Positions 28,669-39,244 of a DNA stretch of 64,000 nt are shown here, in pieces. The DNA lies in contig JAEOSF010000012.1 of NCBI GenBank assembly GCA_016840515.1, forward strand, positions 1-64,000, read 5' to 3'. Under the pieces are notes generated by a model. The model was not told the origin of the DNA and ran no database searches. It saw only the letters and a program-made list of their open reading frames with translations. A program made the translations under genes and the position numbers. Source of the DNA: Candidatus Borrarchaeum yapensis. GTDB lineage: Archaea; Asgardarchaeota; Sifarchaeia; Borrarchaeales; Borrarchaeaceae. Position 1 is the first letter of the stretch, and each line of letters opens with the position of its first letter.

Positions 28669-29859
28669 ATGTCTACTAAAAAAGTGTTCATTTTTTCGCC
28701 AATTCCTATCTTTCCGGCAATTGCGGCAAATCAAAAAGATATTTTGGGCCATGTCTTGTTATTCAAAGAACTAGGCTATGAAATTACTCTTTTTTGCTAC
28801 AATAGGGAACGGTATCCAACTGATTTCGATCTGAATCGCCAAAACGCTCTTAAATATGACATAAACATTGAATTCTTGGAAAAAAAGAGAGAAAAAGATG
28901 ATATATATACCTATTGGTATCAGGTAGCCCCACTTGTCAATCTTCAAGCAATTCAAACAATACAGTCTTACATTGAGAGCGAAAAACCTGATATACTTCT
29001 TTTTGAGTACACTCGTTTTGCTTATTTATGTTCGTTATTGAAAAAAGGTGACGCTAAAATAATATTTAGAGTTCATAACTTCGAGATCCTTCATAATTAT
29101 GACAAAGCGAAAATAAATGCGGGTGATGGGTTATATAATTGGTTAAAAATGACAAAAAAAGGATTGCGCAGATGGCTAAGCATTTTATTCAGTGAATGGC
29201 TTATGTTAAAACTGTCTGATAAAATTCTTTGCATTTCTTGGGGGGATTTTCAACTCTATAAGAAGATATTCAAAGCAATGAAAGTTGTTTATTTTCCTCC
29301 ATACTTGGGTGATCTTAAAGAAGTCAGTGTGAAAGACAAGGAAGTCCTTGATGTCTTCTATATGGGTAGTAATTTCAGTAATAATTTGAATCGCAGTGGC
29401 GCAGAATATCTCATACAAAACATAATCTCAATGGTCAATAAAGCATTTCCAGGAAAATTTAGATTTCATATTATAGGAAAAGGCTCAAAATTATTATATG
29501 GTCAGACTAGAATAAGAAATCTTCTAGTTCATGACTTTATTGATGATATTGAATTTTTTTACAATGATATGGATATCTCTTGTATTCCAGTAAAAGAGGG
29601 GAGAGGTTGCAAAATAAAGATGTTTGAAGCTCTTGCGAAAGGTCTGCCTACTATTGGATTTAAGAGAACTTTTTCAGGAATTCGATATGAAAGAAACTGT
29701 TTTATTTATGCTGAAAATGATAAAGAATACAAAGAGGCATTTGAAAGATTACTCTCTTTAAAGTTTCGTCGAATACTATCTCGAAACGCAAAAAGGAAAA
29801 TTGCTGCTCTCACCGACAAAGGTCATATTTTAACTCTTCTGCAACGTGTCTTAGAGTGA
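28669..29859 (+). CDS. GT4-like glycosyltransferase
   Basis: GT-B-like layout: 'VLLFKELGYEITLFCYNRERY', 'FRVHNFEILHNYDKA', 'VKEGRGCKIKMFEALAKGLPTIGFKRTF'. Confidence 0.8.
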   Translation: MSTKKVFIFSPIPIFPAIAANQKDILGHVLLFKELGYEITLFCYNRERYPTDFDLNRQNALKYDINIEFLEKKREKDDIYTYWYQVAPLVNLQAIQTIQSYIESEKPDILLFEYTRFAYLCSLLKKGDAKIIFRVHNFEILHNYDKAKINAGDGLYNWLKMTKKGLRRWLSILFSEWLMLKLSDKILCISWGDFQLYKKIFKAMKVVYFPPYLGDLKEVSVKDKEVLDVFYMGSNFSNNLNRSGAEYLIQNIISMVNKAFPGKFRFHIIGKGSKLLYGQTRIRNLLVHDFIDDIEFFYNDMDISCIPVKEGRGCKIKMFEALAKGLPTIGFKRTFSGIRYERNCFIYAENDKEYKEAFERLLSLKFRRILSRNAKRKIAALTDKGHILTLLQRVLE

Positions 29860-29893
29860 ACTACCTCACGCTGAAGCTGTGGTGCTTTCTTGC
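29856..29893. repeat. IS200/IS605-like terminal hairpin remnant (copy 2)
   Basis: gtgaactacctcacgctgaagctgtggtgctttcttg; imperfect hairpin CAC-GC-TGAA-GC-t-GTG; begins at the stop codon of the upstream GT. Confidence 0.5.
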
Positions 29894-29995
29894 TTAGCTA
29901 CTCGTATGCATTTTCATTTTACAATATGTTAAAATGACATCAAATATTGATTATTCATCACTGTAATAGATTTTTGACCTTCCTGCAGATTTTTA

Positions 29996-30904
29996 TCAAG
30001 ACTTCTTTATATAAAAATTACTAGTTTTGAGATTTTTAATTTTCTGCTCTTGAGGTATTGAATAACCATGTTTCTTCAAATGCTCAATAAATTCTTCACT
30101 CATTTTCCATTTTCTTATTTTAGGATTATCGGATATAGAATATCTACCAATATTAATCGGTCTTATATGATCATATGAGTGAGGATAATCACTTAAGCCA
30201 CATAATTTGAATATCATGGGGGCATAAAGCGAAGGAGATTGGCTAAAATCTTCATATCTAAATAAAGGAATAGTTTCATATCTTTGCTCTAGTTCCTCAA
30301 GATGCCCATATTTTTCCAACCATCTTGCTTCTCTCTTTTTTGGAGAGTCCTTCCCAAATAAAATATATTGACTCGTTATCGCATCTCTTGGATCTCTGAT
30401 AAATGCAAAAATTCTAACATCGTTTCCTAATTCTTTGTATTTGTAAATTAGTTCAAGAGCAGTTCTGTTTCCTAAATATTGTGGGGATTTATCGAAAACA
30501 ATCGGTCCTAAGCGTTCTAAGATTGAATCCCATAATTGGAAAACCTCAGTCTCAGAGAAAGTTGCTGGAATCTTCAAATAGGGATGCGATTTTTTAAGAC
30601 GCGAGATAAATGGCGTTTTGTCACCTTTAAGTGCTCTTCCAGCAAGATCCCAAAATCTGGGCTCCCAATTCTCAATCAGTTGATCAATATGACAAACGCC
30701 AACATCTGAATGTTTTTGAAACATTCTAAATACTGCTGTTGAGCCACATCGTTTTGCACTTAGCATTATAATTGTTCGTTTTTTTTCTTTTGACGATAGT
30801 TTTTTTGTAGCATTCACATTTATTTCTCCCATCATTTTCAAGAGTTTTCTTAATTCATAAAGGGAAATAGTTGCAGTTAGATGCCTATTGCTTATTTTTA
30901 GCAA
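29996..30904 (-). CDS. Sulfotransferase
   Basis: 'RTIIMLSAKRCGSTAVFRMFQKHSDVGVCHIDQL', 'VRIFAFIRDPRDAITSQYILF'. Internal Met near 30832 is an alternative start. Confidence 0.85.
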   Translation of the reverse strand: MLKISNRHLTATISLYELRKLLKMMGEINVNATKKLSSKEKKRTIIMLSAKRCGSTAVFRMFQKHSDVGVCHIDQLIENWEPRFWDLAGRALKGDKTPFISRLKKSHPYLKIPATFSETEVFQLWDSILERLGPIVFDKSPQYLGNRTALELIYKYKELGNDVRIFAFIRDPRDAITSQYILFGKDSPKKREARWLEKYGHLEELEQRYETIPLFRYEDFSQSPSLYAPMIFKLCGLSDYPHSYDHIRPINIGRYSISDNPKIRKWKMSEEFIEHLKKHGYSIPQEQKIKNLKTSNFYIKKS

Positions 30905-31988
30905 AGTCCTTACGGAGAATTGAGCGGTTCCATACTTCCTGTAGCATACTCAGAATCCGATGATATGGCTGAAATTTGGTAGAAGACTTTTGCCATTTAA
31001 TCCATCCCTTTAGTTTAAAATCAAGATGACCAACGCTAAAGAAATTAATATCTTTGGAACGATAATTCCCCTCCAAATATTCATTATAGATAGATTGAGC
31101 GAAGTTATAATACTCCTTTCCAACTTCATTTAACGTTGACAATCTGATCTGTTCTTGAAATCGCAAAAAGTCATTCGATACCATTTCAATTGCCTTTAAA
31201 ACACCCGTTGTATCCTCAAATAATTCACCTGCATTACAAATAATTTCTGGATGGCCACCATCATTTCTTGCTACCGCAGGTAAACCGCAATGAAGGGCTT
31301 CAATCAAGGCATTAGAACAGGGATCGCTTCTACTTGCTATAATGTAAATATCGTGTTCTTTTAATAATTTAGCAACCTGCTGATTTGGAACGGGTTTAAT
31401 CCATTTAATGTTCTTGAATTTTATGTGAGAATTTCCTACAAAAGTCATCTGATATCTATCAAAATCTAAGTTATTATCTATGAATTTGTATATATCAAAC
31501 CCCTTTCTGATGTTTGCAGACCAAGAAGTAGCAATCAATCGAATCCTTTTTCTCTCGAATGGTTTTTTTCCTTCTCGGTTAAATATTTTTGGATCTGGAG
31601 CATTAACGATGACCCTTTCGTTCAAATTTCGACTTAATCCTAATTCATAATTCTTAGTTCTGCTCCAATTCGATTGAAAAACAGTCCCATCAGCAAAAAT
31701 CTTATTGGCCTGAAAAATTATTTCATCAATTAACTCGTCTTTTCCTCTTACACAAAATATGGGACCATCTATTCGGTGTATTAGAATTTTTTTGGGATAT
31801 TTCTTCTTAATATTATACACTTCTTTTAAACAATGATGACTATTAAATAAAATCATATCTGCATTTTTTGGATCTTCTGAATATACTCCAGTGTCCCTAA
31901 AATAATTTTGAAGCGCTTTTAAGAACTGATTACCTCCTCCCCAGGGCCCAACCGTGAATTTATACAAAATATGTATTGTAGGGAACAT
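30885..31988 (-). CDS. GT4-family glycosyltransferase
   Basis: 'LIATSWSANIRKGFDIYKFID', 'IIASRSDPCSNALIEALHCGLPAVARNDGGHPE'. Confidence 0.88.
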   Translation of the reverse strand: MFPTIHILYKFTVGPWGGGNQFLKALQNYFRDTGVYSEDPKNADMILFNSHHCLKEVYNIKKKYPKKILIHRIDGPIFCVRGKDELIDEIIFQANKIFADGTVFQSNWSRTKNYELGLSRNLNERVIVNAPDPKIFNREGKKPFERKRIRLIATSWSANIRKGFDIYKFIDNNLDFDRYQMTFVGNSHIKFKNIKWIKPVPNQQVAKLLKEHDIYIIASRSDPCSNALIEALHCGLPAVARNDGGHPEIICNAGELFEDTTGVLKAIEMVSNDFLRFQEQIRLSTLNEVGKEYYNFAQSIYNEYLEGNYRSKDINFFSVGHLDFKLKGWIKWQKSSTKFQPYHRILSMLQEVWNRSILRKDFAKNKQ

Positions 31989-32161
31989 TCTAATCTCCTA
32001 AGCAGTATGCTCTTAAAAGCAGATCCTTTTATATCTGTCATTCTACATGATTAATTTGAAATAAAGTCCAGATATTGCACATTAATTTGTATCAAGTCCA
32101 TGGAAGGGTATGTTTTAATCCAAATATCAAGTCAGATATTCTCTTATACAGTCTTCTTTTT

Positions 32162-33253
32162 TCACCTTTGTAATTTGCTGTAAATTTTCTCATAATATTT
32201 CTTAGAGATTTTATCCCATGAATATTTTCTAATTGAGTTTAATGCATTATTCACCATTTGATTCGCTAAGGTCTTATTCTCTATTATGCTTGTCGCTTTT
32301 TCAGAAAGGTCTGCAACATCATCAACTTCCGCTAAAAGCCCGTTGTCCCCCTCCTTCATAATATCAGTTGCCATACCAACCTTCGTTGATATAACAGGCA
32401 CTCCTGATGCCATTGATTCTAGTATCGCCTTCGGACCGCCTTCTACTCGTGATGCTACAATATACAAGTCCAATGCGTTGTAATATTTTGGAATTTCTAA
32501 ATAATTCCTTAAGAAAACATGTTTATAAGGAATATTTCTTTTAGCCAATTCTCGTTTTATATAGCCTCTAGCGGGTCCTAAAAGTAAAATAAATATAGGA
32601 AAGTCTTTTTTCATCTCATCTGCAACACTTACAAATGTATCCGGGCCTTTAACCCATTTTGGCTCTAAACCTTCGCCCCATCCAAGTCCATCCTTTTGAA
32701 ATGATCCGACTACTATCTTATCTTTTGGAACCCCCAGTTTTTCTTTTATTTTTTGCTTTTCTATGAGAGAAATGGGTCTAAATAGTTTTAAATCTACACC
32801 AAGGGGGATAACAACGATTTTTTCTTCTGGAATGCCGATTTCGATAAGATTTTCTTTTGTGATTGTAGATGCGGTATGAATAGTATCTACAAATTTTTGT
32901 GCCGCTTTTGCATATTTGATCCTAGGATGATCTGGCATGACATGAAACCATGTTAAAACAATTTTGTTCTGTTTTTTTGGTTTTTGGAATCCTTCAGAGG
33001 TAAGAAAAGTATTAACTGCTCCAAAGTGGATTATTTGATCTTTGATACCTTCCTGGGTTATAGTTGATCTTGCTTTCAATAATCTTTGGGCGTTTAAATT
33101 TTCTGTTATGTATTTTCCATCCCATTTGATTGACCAGTCAACAGGTACTCGTTCTATCACATAGTATAGCCTAGAATATGGTTTCCCAATCTTTCTCCAT
33201 AAAATATTTTTAATTTTCTCACGTGAAATAACGCTTAAAGGTATCCAGTGCAT
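32162..33253 (-). CDS. GT4-family glycosyltransferase
   Basis: 'IPLGVDLKLFRP', 'LYIVASRVEGGPKAILESMASGVPVISTKVGMATDIM'. Confidence 0.92.
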   Translation of the reverse strand: MHWIPLSVISREKIKNILWRKIGKPYSRLYYVIERVPVDWSIKWDGKYITENLNAQRLLKARSTITQEGIKDQIIHFGAVNTFLTSEGFQKPKKQNKIVLTWFHVMPDHPRIKYAKAAQKFVDTIHTASTITKENLIEIGIPEEKIVVIPLGVDLKLFRPISLIEKQKIKEKLGVPKDKIVVGSFQKDGLGWGEGLEPKWVKGPDTFVSVADEMKKDFPIFILLLGPARGYIKRELAKRNIPYKHVFLRNYLEIPKYYNALDLYIVASRVEGGPKAILESMASGVPVISTKVGMATDIMKEGDNGLLAEVDDVADLSEKATSIIENKTLANQMVNNALNSIRKYSWDKISKKYYEKIYSKLQR

Positions 33254-33636
33254 TTGAATGCCTCTAAATTATTTAATTTTCTGTCCATTTCAATTATGAA
33301 CTCCAGAATAATCATACTCTCTGAAAATGCATCAATCGTCTTTATAACATATTTAACTACCTTTATCTTTCAGACGTTTTTTTCATTCAAATTACTCGTA
33401 CAGAAATAATCCAACTTTGTTAACAATTAAAAAAGTGTATTCAACGAAGTAAATAAAGAAGACGGACGTATGTTCCTTTGAATATACTTGAAGCTTTTGA
33501 TTAAAGTTCCAAAGGATGAGATATAAAAGACTATAGGAAACCTGCAACAGAAGATGGTAGCTTTCATATTGTTAATAATACCCCTAAAACTATTGATTGA
33601 GATCGATAAAAATCGAGCACAAAGAGGAGCAGAATA

Positions 33637-34749
33637 ATGAAGTTATTGATGGTAGGATTTGATGGGCTGGAGCCTACAATGATCACGAAACTTCCAACAT
33701 TTGGAAAATTTCGAAAGAAACTCCACTTATTACGCACCGTGCCGAGTACAATGACCGAGGAGGCTTGGGGAGCGATGTACACAGGTCGATCTCCGTCAGA
33801 GATCAATGTGATCGCTTTGTCTCGTGACCCAGATAGAGTTTCAACGTTGAAAGGGATCGGTGCACAGACAATATTTGAGGCTTTAGGAACTGCGGGATTA
33901 CGAATTGGCTGTATTGGGATGCCAATGACGTTTCCTGTTAAAAATATTGATGCTTTCATGGTTGCCGGTTTTCCGATTACAGCTCCTCAATATCGGGATG
34001 ACGATGAGTATTTCTACCCGCCTGCTATCAAAGAAATCGTCTTGTCAACTTATTATGCTTACTTATGGGCTAATGAGGAAACACCTCCTCGCAAAGAAGC
34101 TGTAACTTTTGAAGCCATTGATTATTCGATTGTAAGAGAATTGGAAAAAATAGCTTGTGTTCGCCAGATATTAAGGAAACTTGGTTATTTGGATTTGGAT
34201 TTCTTAGCAATAGGTTTTTCTTTTACCGATATTGCTGCTCATTGCCGCAGAATTTATCCTATTGACCAAACCTATAATGCAGCAGATAAAGTGCTACGAG
34301 AGATTTGTGAGATCTTTGAATTCGATAACTTGCTAATCGTCAGCGATCATGGGTTAGCTATGGTACCTTGGCGAGGCAAACCGTTCAAAAAAACCCCCGA
34401 AACTACCCATCGCCGATATGGGACATGTATTTGTGTAGGAAGAGATATTGAACACGTGCTAACACAACTCAAAATTAGAAAATATCTACAGTTTATCCGG
34501 AAAATGCGAAGCCGTCCATTTTCTTTCATAATAAAACTTGTCCGAAAATTAAAACGTGCATGGAAATTCAGAGAATATGGGATTTTGTTTTATCTACTTA
34601 ATTCTATCGATATCACTGATGTGTATAGTCTTATAACTCAAGTCTACGGACTCCCACAGAAATCAAAACTTGTGAAGCAAGAAAGTGAATACACTGAGGA
34701 AGAACTCCAGTCAATCAAGGATCAACTGGAACTCTTAGGATACATGTGA
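33637..34749 (+). CDS. Alkaline-phosphatase-superfamily protein (type I phosphodiesterase/nucleotide pyrophosphatase-like)
   Basis: 'MKLLMVGFDGLEPTMI', 'TMTEEAWGAMYTGRSP', 'FDNLLIVSDHGLAMVP'. SD aggagcag. Confidence 0.85.
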   Translation: MKLLMVGFDGLEPTMITKLPTFGKFRKKLHLLRTVPSTMTEEAWGAMYTGRSPSEINVIALSRDPDRVSTLKGIGAQTIFEALGTAGLRIGCIGMPMTFPVKNIDAFMVAGFPITAPQYRDDDEYFYPPAIKEIVLSTYYAYLWANEETPPRKEAVTFEAIDYSIVRELEKIACVRQILRKLGYLDLDFLAIGFSFTDIAAHCRRIYPIDQTYNAADKVLREICEIFEFDNLLIVSDHGLAMVPWRGKPFKKTPETTHRRYGTCICVGRDIEHVLTQLKIRKYLQFIRKMRSRPFSFIIKLVRKLKRAWKFREYGILFYLLNSIDITDVYSLITQVYGLPQKSKLVKQESEYTEEELQSIKDQLELLGYM

Positions 34750-34770
34750 GCTACCTCACGAGTGGTTTGA
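34746..34770. repeat. Partial IS200/IS605-like end remnant (copy 3)
   Basis: gtgagctacctcacgagtggttt; shares gtgaRctacctcacg with copy 2 and also abuts an upstream stop codon. Confidence 0.35.
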
Positions 34771-34772
34771 TT

Positions 34773-35822
34773 ATGATCAATGAACCGATAATTAGCGTAG
34801 TAATGGCAGTTTATAACAGCGAAAAATATATTCGTGAAGCTGTAGACAGTATTCTCAATCAGACATTTAAGAATTTTGAGTTTATTATCATAAATGATGG
34901 ATCTATCGATAAAACACAAGAAATTCTTGAGTCTTACAATGACCCACGCATTGTTCTGACTCATCAAAAACGTATGGGGCTTACAAAATCATTAAATAAA
35001 GGAGTCTATCTAGCAAAGGGAAAATACATTGCACGACAGGATGCTGATGATATTTCACTGCCGGATAGGCTCGAAAAGCAAATCGAATTTTTGAAACTAC
35101 ATAATGATATTTCACTCCTTGGCACTGCAGCCAAAATCATAGATATCAGAGGTTTTTATCTAAAAACAATCAAATATCCAACAGACCACTCTTCACTAAG
35201 GATTGCCATTAAACATTCTAATCACTTTTGGCATGGTTCGGTGATGTTCAGAAAGCAAAGCTTTGTTGAATTAGGAGGATATCAAGAAATACTCTTTACA
35301 GCACAAGATTACGACCTATGGTTGAGATTTGTGGAGAAATTCAAGGTCGCAAATCTATCAGATCCTCTCTACAAATACCGTCTTAACTATCATTCACTTT
35401 CCTTCAAAAAAATTGTTTATCAAAGGAGAATGGCAATATTTGCAAGAGAGTTGGCTCGTGCAAGAAAAAAAGGGATTAAAGAGAAGCAGATCATCAATGT
35501 ATTGGAGAGTTACTTGAAATTACCCTTGAGCGTGAATGAGAAGAGAGAAATAATTCAAATTTACAACCCATGGGGCCGATTGTTATTGAGGCATAATAAG
35601 AAAAACCAAGCCTTTTTATTGATGAATGAGATTTTTGAATATCATCCCTCTAGCCTCTTTAAATTACTTTTTAGAATCACAAAAACGTTAAAGTCAGCAT
35701 TCTTCCTTGAGGTGCTTATAAGAATGTGGTTCTTCCTTGAGAAGCTTAGAGGATTAAGAAAAAAGTCACAATATTTTAAATACACTACTGTCCCTCTACT
35801 CCCGCTAGATTTTTCTTATTAG
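34773..35822 (+). CDS. GT2-family glycosyltransferase
   Basis: 'IISVVMAVYNSEKYIREAVDSILNQTFKNFEFIIINDGS', 'YIARQDADDISLPDRLEKQ'. ATG at 34773 preferred over GTG at 34746. Confidence 0.95.
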   Translation: MINEPIISVVMAVYNSEKYIREAVDSILNQTFKNFEFIIINDGSIDKTQEILESYNDPRIVLTHQKRMGLTKSLNKGVYLAKGKYIARQDADDISLPDRLEKQIEFLKLHNDISLLGTAAKIIDIRGFYLKTIKYPTDHSSLRIAIKHSNHFWHGSVMFRKQSFVELGGYQEILFTAQDYDLWLRFVEKFKVANLSDPLYKYRLNYHSLSFKKIVYQRRMAIFARELARARKKGIKEKQIINVLESYLKLPLSVNEKREIIQIYNPWGRLLLRHNKKNQAFLLMNEIFEYHPSSLFKLLFRITKTLKSAFFLEVLIRMWFFLEKLRGLRKKSQYFKYTTVPLLPLDFSY

Positions 35823-35851
35823 CATCTGTCAGTTTTAATTTACTTTCCAAA

Positions 35852-38041
35852 TTATCTGAAAAATTGCTTTAGTCTTACTATCGCTCTAAACGAGAGATAT
35901 GCGGCGGCATTCACTAGAAGAAAGATCGCTGCAAGCGCTATTCCGAAAAAGAGGCCCGGGATCGCACTATTTATAAGCGTATAGGGGTTCATCTCACCAA
36001 GGCGCATTAATCCTCTGGCTAACAACGGAATCATAATTATATACACAGGCGTGCGTATCCTTCTTGAGAGTTTTCTGGTTATCGTCAATGGAACCACAGA
36101 CGCGAAGAAGAGCATTATACCACGTGAGTAATTCCCTAATTCTAAGAAATCAGAGAATGTAAGAAGAAACAGTGATATGTCTGCAGCCAATATTCGAGGG
36201 GCTCCGGAAACGGGGCCAATGCCCGATGTAACAAAAACCACTGCCAATCCTATAATGAATGGACCAAAATAGGGGGATACCGCAAGTACACTTAGCCCTC
36301 CTAATAGGCACACAAAAAGTGTGAAATCGAGTTTTATGATATTATTGTTGTGATTAATTAGGATTATTGTAACTATTCCTAAGGCGCTGAATGCAGCACG
36401 CAAAAGATTGCCTCCTCCGAAAGAAGGAAACGGTGGAGGAAGACTTGGAAGGTATCCAACCAAAGTCATTGGATATCCGTCAACAACTCCTGATGCACCA
36501 TGGACTGAAGGAAGGACAGTTAATAACTTGCCTACAGTAAACAGAGAAATCATACTAAAAGAAAATACCGCGAATGTTGATATAATCGCTTGTAAAAACA
36601 CCTCAGTTATTGATTTTGTATATGGAGGTGTCGCTGCTGCAGTTACTACCATTCCAGCAGCATAGAAATGTAAAAGGGATAGAAATGCAATAATGGAGCA
36701 GGTTTCTATAAATAGTTCAGAAGATGGTGTATATAAACGATGAAGCGCTTGTCTCTGTTTGTACATATTTCCAACCTGTCCATCTAAACTTCTCAATGGA
36801 ATTATCCTTAGATTGTCGCCTCTGCCAGCTTTGAATTCTTCAAGTATCGCTGATGCAAGTGGAGTGTCTTGGTGTTCCAGTAATATTATTAATCTTACAC
36901 CTGATTCAGAAGATACAATAATATCATCAACGATAAATTGCGCTGGATTTGGATAATATCCTACGATGAACATATCAATTTGTTTCACATCTCGTAATTG
37001 ATTTAATCGTTTTTGAACTGACCAATAGTGAAATATCTTCGCATTTGGATAATCATCGTGAATATCTTCGGAGATTTGGTCAAAATTGTCTGCAATGACA
37101 ACAATTGTTGCATCTGGATTGGGTCCTACTGATATTGATAATGAAACCATTAACATAGTTGTAAGTATATAGAACGCAATAGCAAAGCGCATAGGCTGAA
37201 TCTGACGAATCATGTAATTGCATTTTTTATAAATGCCTGATCGGGTGATTTTCCTTATACTTCGTTGGAAATATCTTTGTGTAGTTGATATAAACATAAA
37301 TGGGATAATCAAGAAGGCTGGAAATGAGAGGAGTGTCGAATAAATCTTCAATCTCACGGGTTGATAGGCAATATGTAGATAAAGCCTATTGTTCACTCTC
37401 ACGGTAAGTTCGCGTTCAGTATATCTGATAGTAGAATCTTCCCTTACTCCCCAGGGAAATCCATACAAAAATTCGGCATCAACTGGCAGTATAAACGACA
37501 TGTAGTATTGGACATCATAGGAAAGATTGTTAATTCTAATAAATTCAATCGTTGATTCTGCATAGTAGATTTTCATATAATTCCGATACATTATCGAAAG
37601 TAAGTTTTGTTCTTCGTATTCTACAGAGATTTTGGCATAGTCTGTCGTTCTCGGGATATTAAATTCAATCACGTTATGACCCCAAACGTCTTGACTATAC
37701 TTATACGAAATGAATGATGGATTTCGAATTGCTTTTACTTCTCCAAAGTAGGGAACTGAGAGAACAGGGTTTGTTTCAGGATATTTTATAATGTATATTT
37801 CTGCATCAATTACAATAGAGGACGATGGTTCGCCATATACTGCAAACTGATCGCTCAGATAAAACGTCTGAGTTATAATTGCAGTATTTTGCGTAATATT
37901 TGGCACTTGGTTTTTTGAATCTGCGGAGACAAGCGTTGAATTATTAACGTGAGAATTAGAAGTCGCGCTGCTATATGACGACAAAACGAATAATGTAGAA
38001 ATTATAATGACCAATAATATGAGAATTCGACGTTGTTTCAT
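35852..38041 (-). CDS. Orphan membrane protein with signal-like N-terminus, extracytoplasmic beta-rich domain, central Rossmann-like domain and polytopic C-terminus
   Basis: Hydrophobic N-terminus 'RRILILLVIIISTLFVLSSYSSA', beta-rich ~30-230, 'DATIVVIADNF...', then multiple TM segments; no family recognised. Confidence 0.7.
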   Translation of the reverse strand: MKQRRILILLVIIISTLFVLSSYSSATSNSHVNNSTLVSADSKNQVPNITQNTAIITQTFYLSDQFAVYGEPSSSIVIDAEIYIIKYPETNPVLSVPYFGEVKAIRNPSFISYKYSQDVWGHNVIEFNIPRTTDYAKISVEYEEQNLLSIMYRNYMKIYYAESTIEFIRINNLSYDVQYYMSFILPVDAEFLYGFPWGVREDSTIRYTERELTVRVNNRLYLHIAYQPVRLKIYSTLLSFPAFLIIPFMFISTTQRYFQRSIRKITRSGIYKKCNYMIRQIQPMRFAIAFYILTTMLMVSLSISVGPNPDATIVVIADNFDQISEDIHDDYPNAKIFHYWSVQKRLNQLRDVKQIDMFIVGYYPNPAQFIVDDIIVSSESGVRLIILLEHQDTPLASAILEEFKAGRGDNLRIIPLRSLDGQVGNMYKQRQALHRLYTPSSELFIETCSIIAFLSLLHFYAAGMVVTAAATPPYTKSITEVFLQAIISTFAVFSFSMISLFTVGKLLTVLPSVHGASGVVDGYPMTLVGYLPSLPPPFPSFGGGNLLRAAFSALGIVTIILINHNNNIIKLDFTLFVCLLGGLSVLAVSPYFGPFIIGLAVVFVTSGIGPVSGAPRILAADISLFLLTFSDFLELGNYSRGIMLFFASVVPLTITRKLSRRIRTPVYIIMIPLLARGLMRLGEMNPYTLINSAIPGLFFGIALAAIFLLVNAAAYLSFRAIVRLKQFFR

Positions 38042-38089
38042 TCTAACGCCAATTAACTTACTGTCAATTTTTTTTAAGTCTTCTGATTA

Positions 38090-39244
38090 TTACTTTAATT
38101 CCAAATAAATCTTTTCAAGTTGTGCTGCTAATTCTTCGTATGTATATTGTCTTGCTTTCTTTCTTCCTGCGTTACCAAGTGCTCTACTTAGTTCTGGGGT
38201 AAGAAGAATTTGTTTTATTTTAGAAGCTAATTCCTCATAGTCTCCGTATTTTACTAGAAATCCTTCTTTTTTGTCAGTCACTACATTTGGAATGCTTCCA
38301 GCATTTGTAGCAACAATAGGCTTTCCTTGAGCCATCGCTTCAACTAAAACTTGACCAAATCCTTCGTATCCACTAGGTAAAACAAAAACATCACACGAAG
38401 CATAAGCCTGCATTTTTTCCTTAATATTATAGATCGGATCAAGGATATGAACATAATCTTCTACATGAAGTTTTCTCCTCAGATTTTCAAGAATTTTTTT
38501 ATAGTTAACTTGGTCTGGTCCTATAATAACGAATTTTGCATCTGGTATATCCTTAATAATATTTGGAACTGCTTTTATTAGCACTTGTGGACCTTTCATT
38601 GGATGAAGCCTGCCTAAGTATAGTATAATAGGTCCATCAATTCCAAATCTCTTCTTGAAAATATCGCCATTATATTCTTCAAGACTTTCTGATCGTATCC
38701 CTGAGGGTGTAATCCTTATTTGATCCTTTTTTGCACCCATTTTAAGAATTGGATCTATTAAAAGACTGGTTCGAATTAAAAGTCTGTTATAACGCCTTAA
38801 AACCAATCGAGAAAAGTATTTATCAAAAAACGCTAATGGGATATATTTGACTGGGCGTCGTGGCACGAGATGATGAATATCGTAAATCATTAGGACTGTT
38901 TTTATGTCTTTTAATACCCTTAATAAGGGTACAAGCATCGCATGCATCGTTATATAGTCATATACATGGATTACATCGAATTTCTCTCTTAAAATTCGAA
39001 ATAGCAATGTTGGCCAAAATTTTAGCCGATAACTAATATCAAATAGGATTGGCAGCCGATGAATGTGTATTCCTTCGAAAACTTCTTCCGAAGGCCCTAA
39101 TGATTTCCCATCTTTAGCATTTACTGTAAAAATGTGGACCTCATGACCTCTTTTGACTAACTCTTTCGAAATGTTACGTATATACCACTCTATGCCGCCT
39201 ATCATTGCAGGATAAAAATATACGCTCACTTGCGCGATTTTCAT
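38090..39244 (-). CDS. GT4-family glycosyltransferase
   Basis: 'MKIAQVSVYFYPAMIGGIEWYIRNISKELVKRGHEV', 'YLGRLHPMKGPQVLIKAVP', 'PSGYEGFGQVLVEAMAQGKPIVATNAGS'. Start 39244 rather than 39262. Confidence 0.95.
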   Translation of the reverse strand: MKIAQVSVYFYPAMIGGIEWYIRNISKELVKRGHEVHIFTVNAKDGKSLGPSEEVFEGIHIHRLPILFDISYRLKFWPTLLFRILREKFDVIHVYDYITMHAMLVPLLRVLKDIKTVLMIYDIHHLVPRRPVKYIPLAFFDKYFSRLVLRRYNRLLIRTSLLIDPILKMGAKKDQIRITPSGIRSESLEEYNGDIFKKRFGIDGPIILYLGRLHPMKGPQVLIKAVPNIIKDIPDAKFVIIGPDQVNYKKILENLRRKLHVEDYVHILDPIYNIKEKMQAYASCDVFVLPSGYEGFGQVLVEAMAQGKPIVATNAGSIPNVVTDKKEGFLVKYGDYEELASKIKQILLTPELSRALGNAGRKKARQYTYEELAAQLEKIYLELK

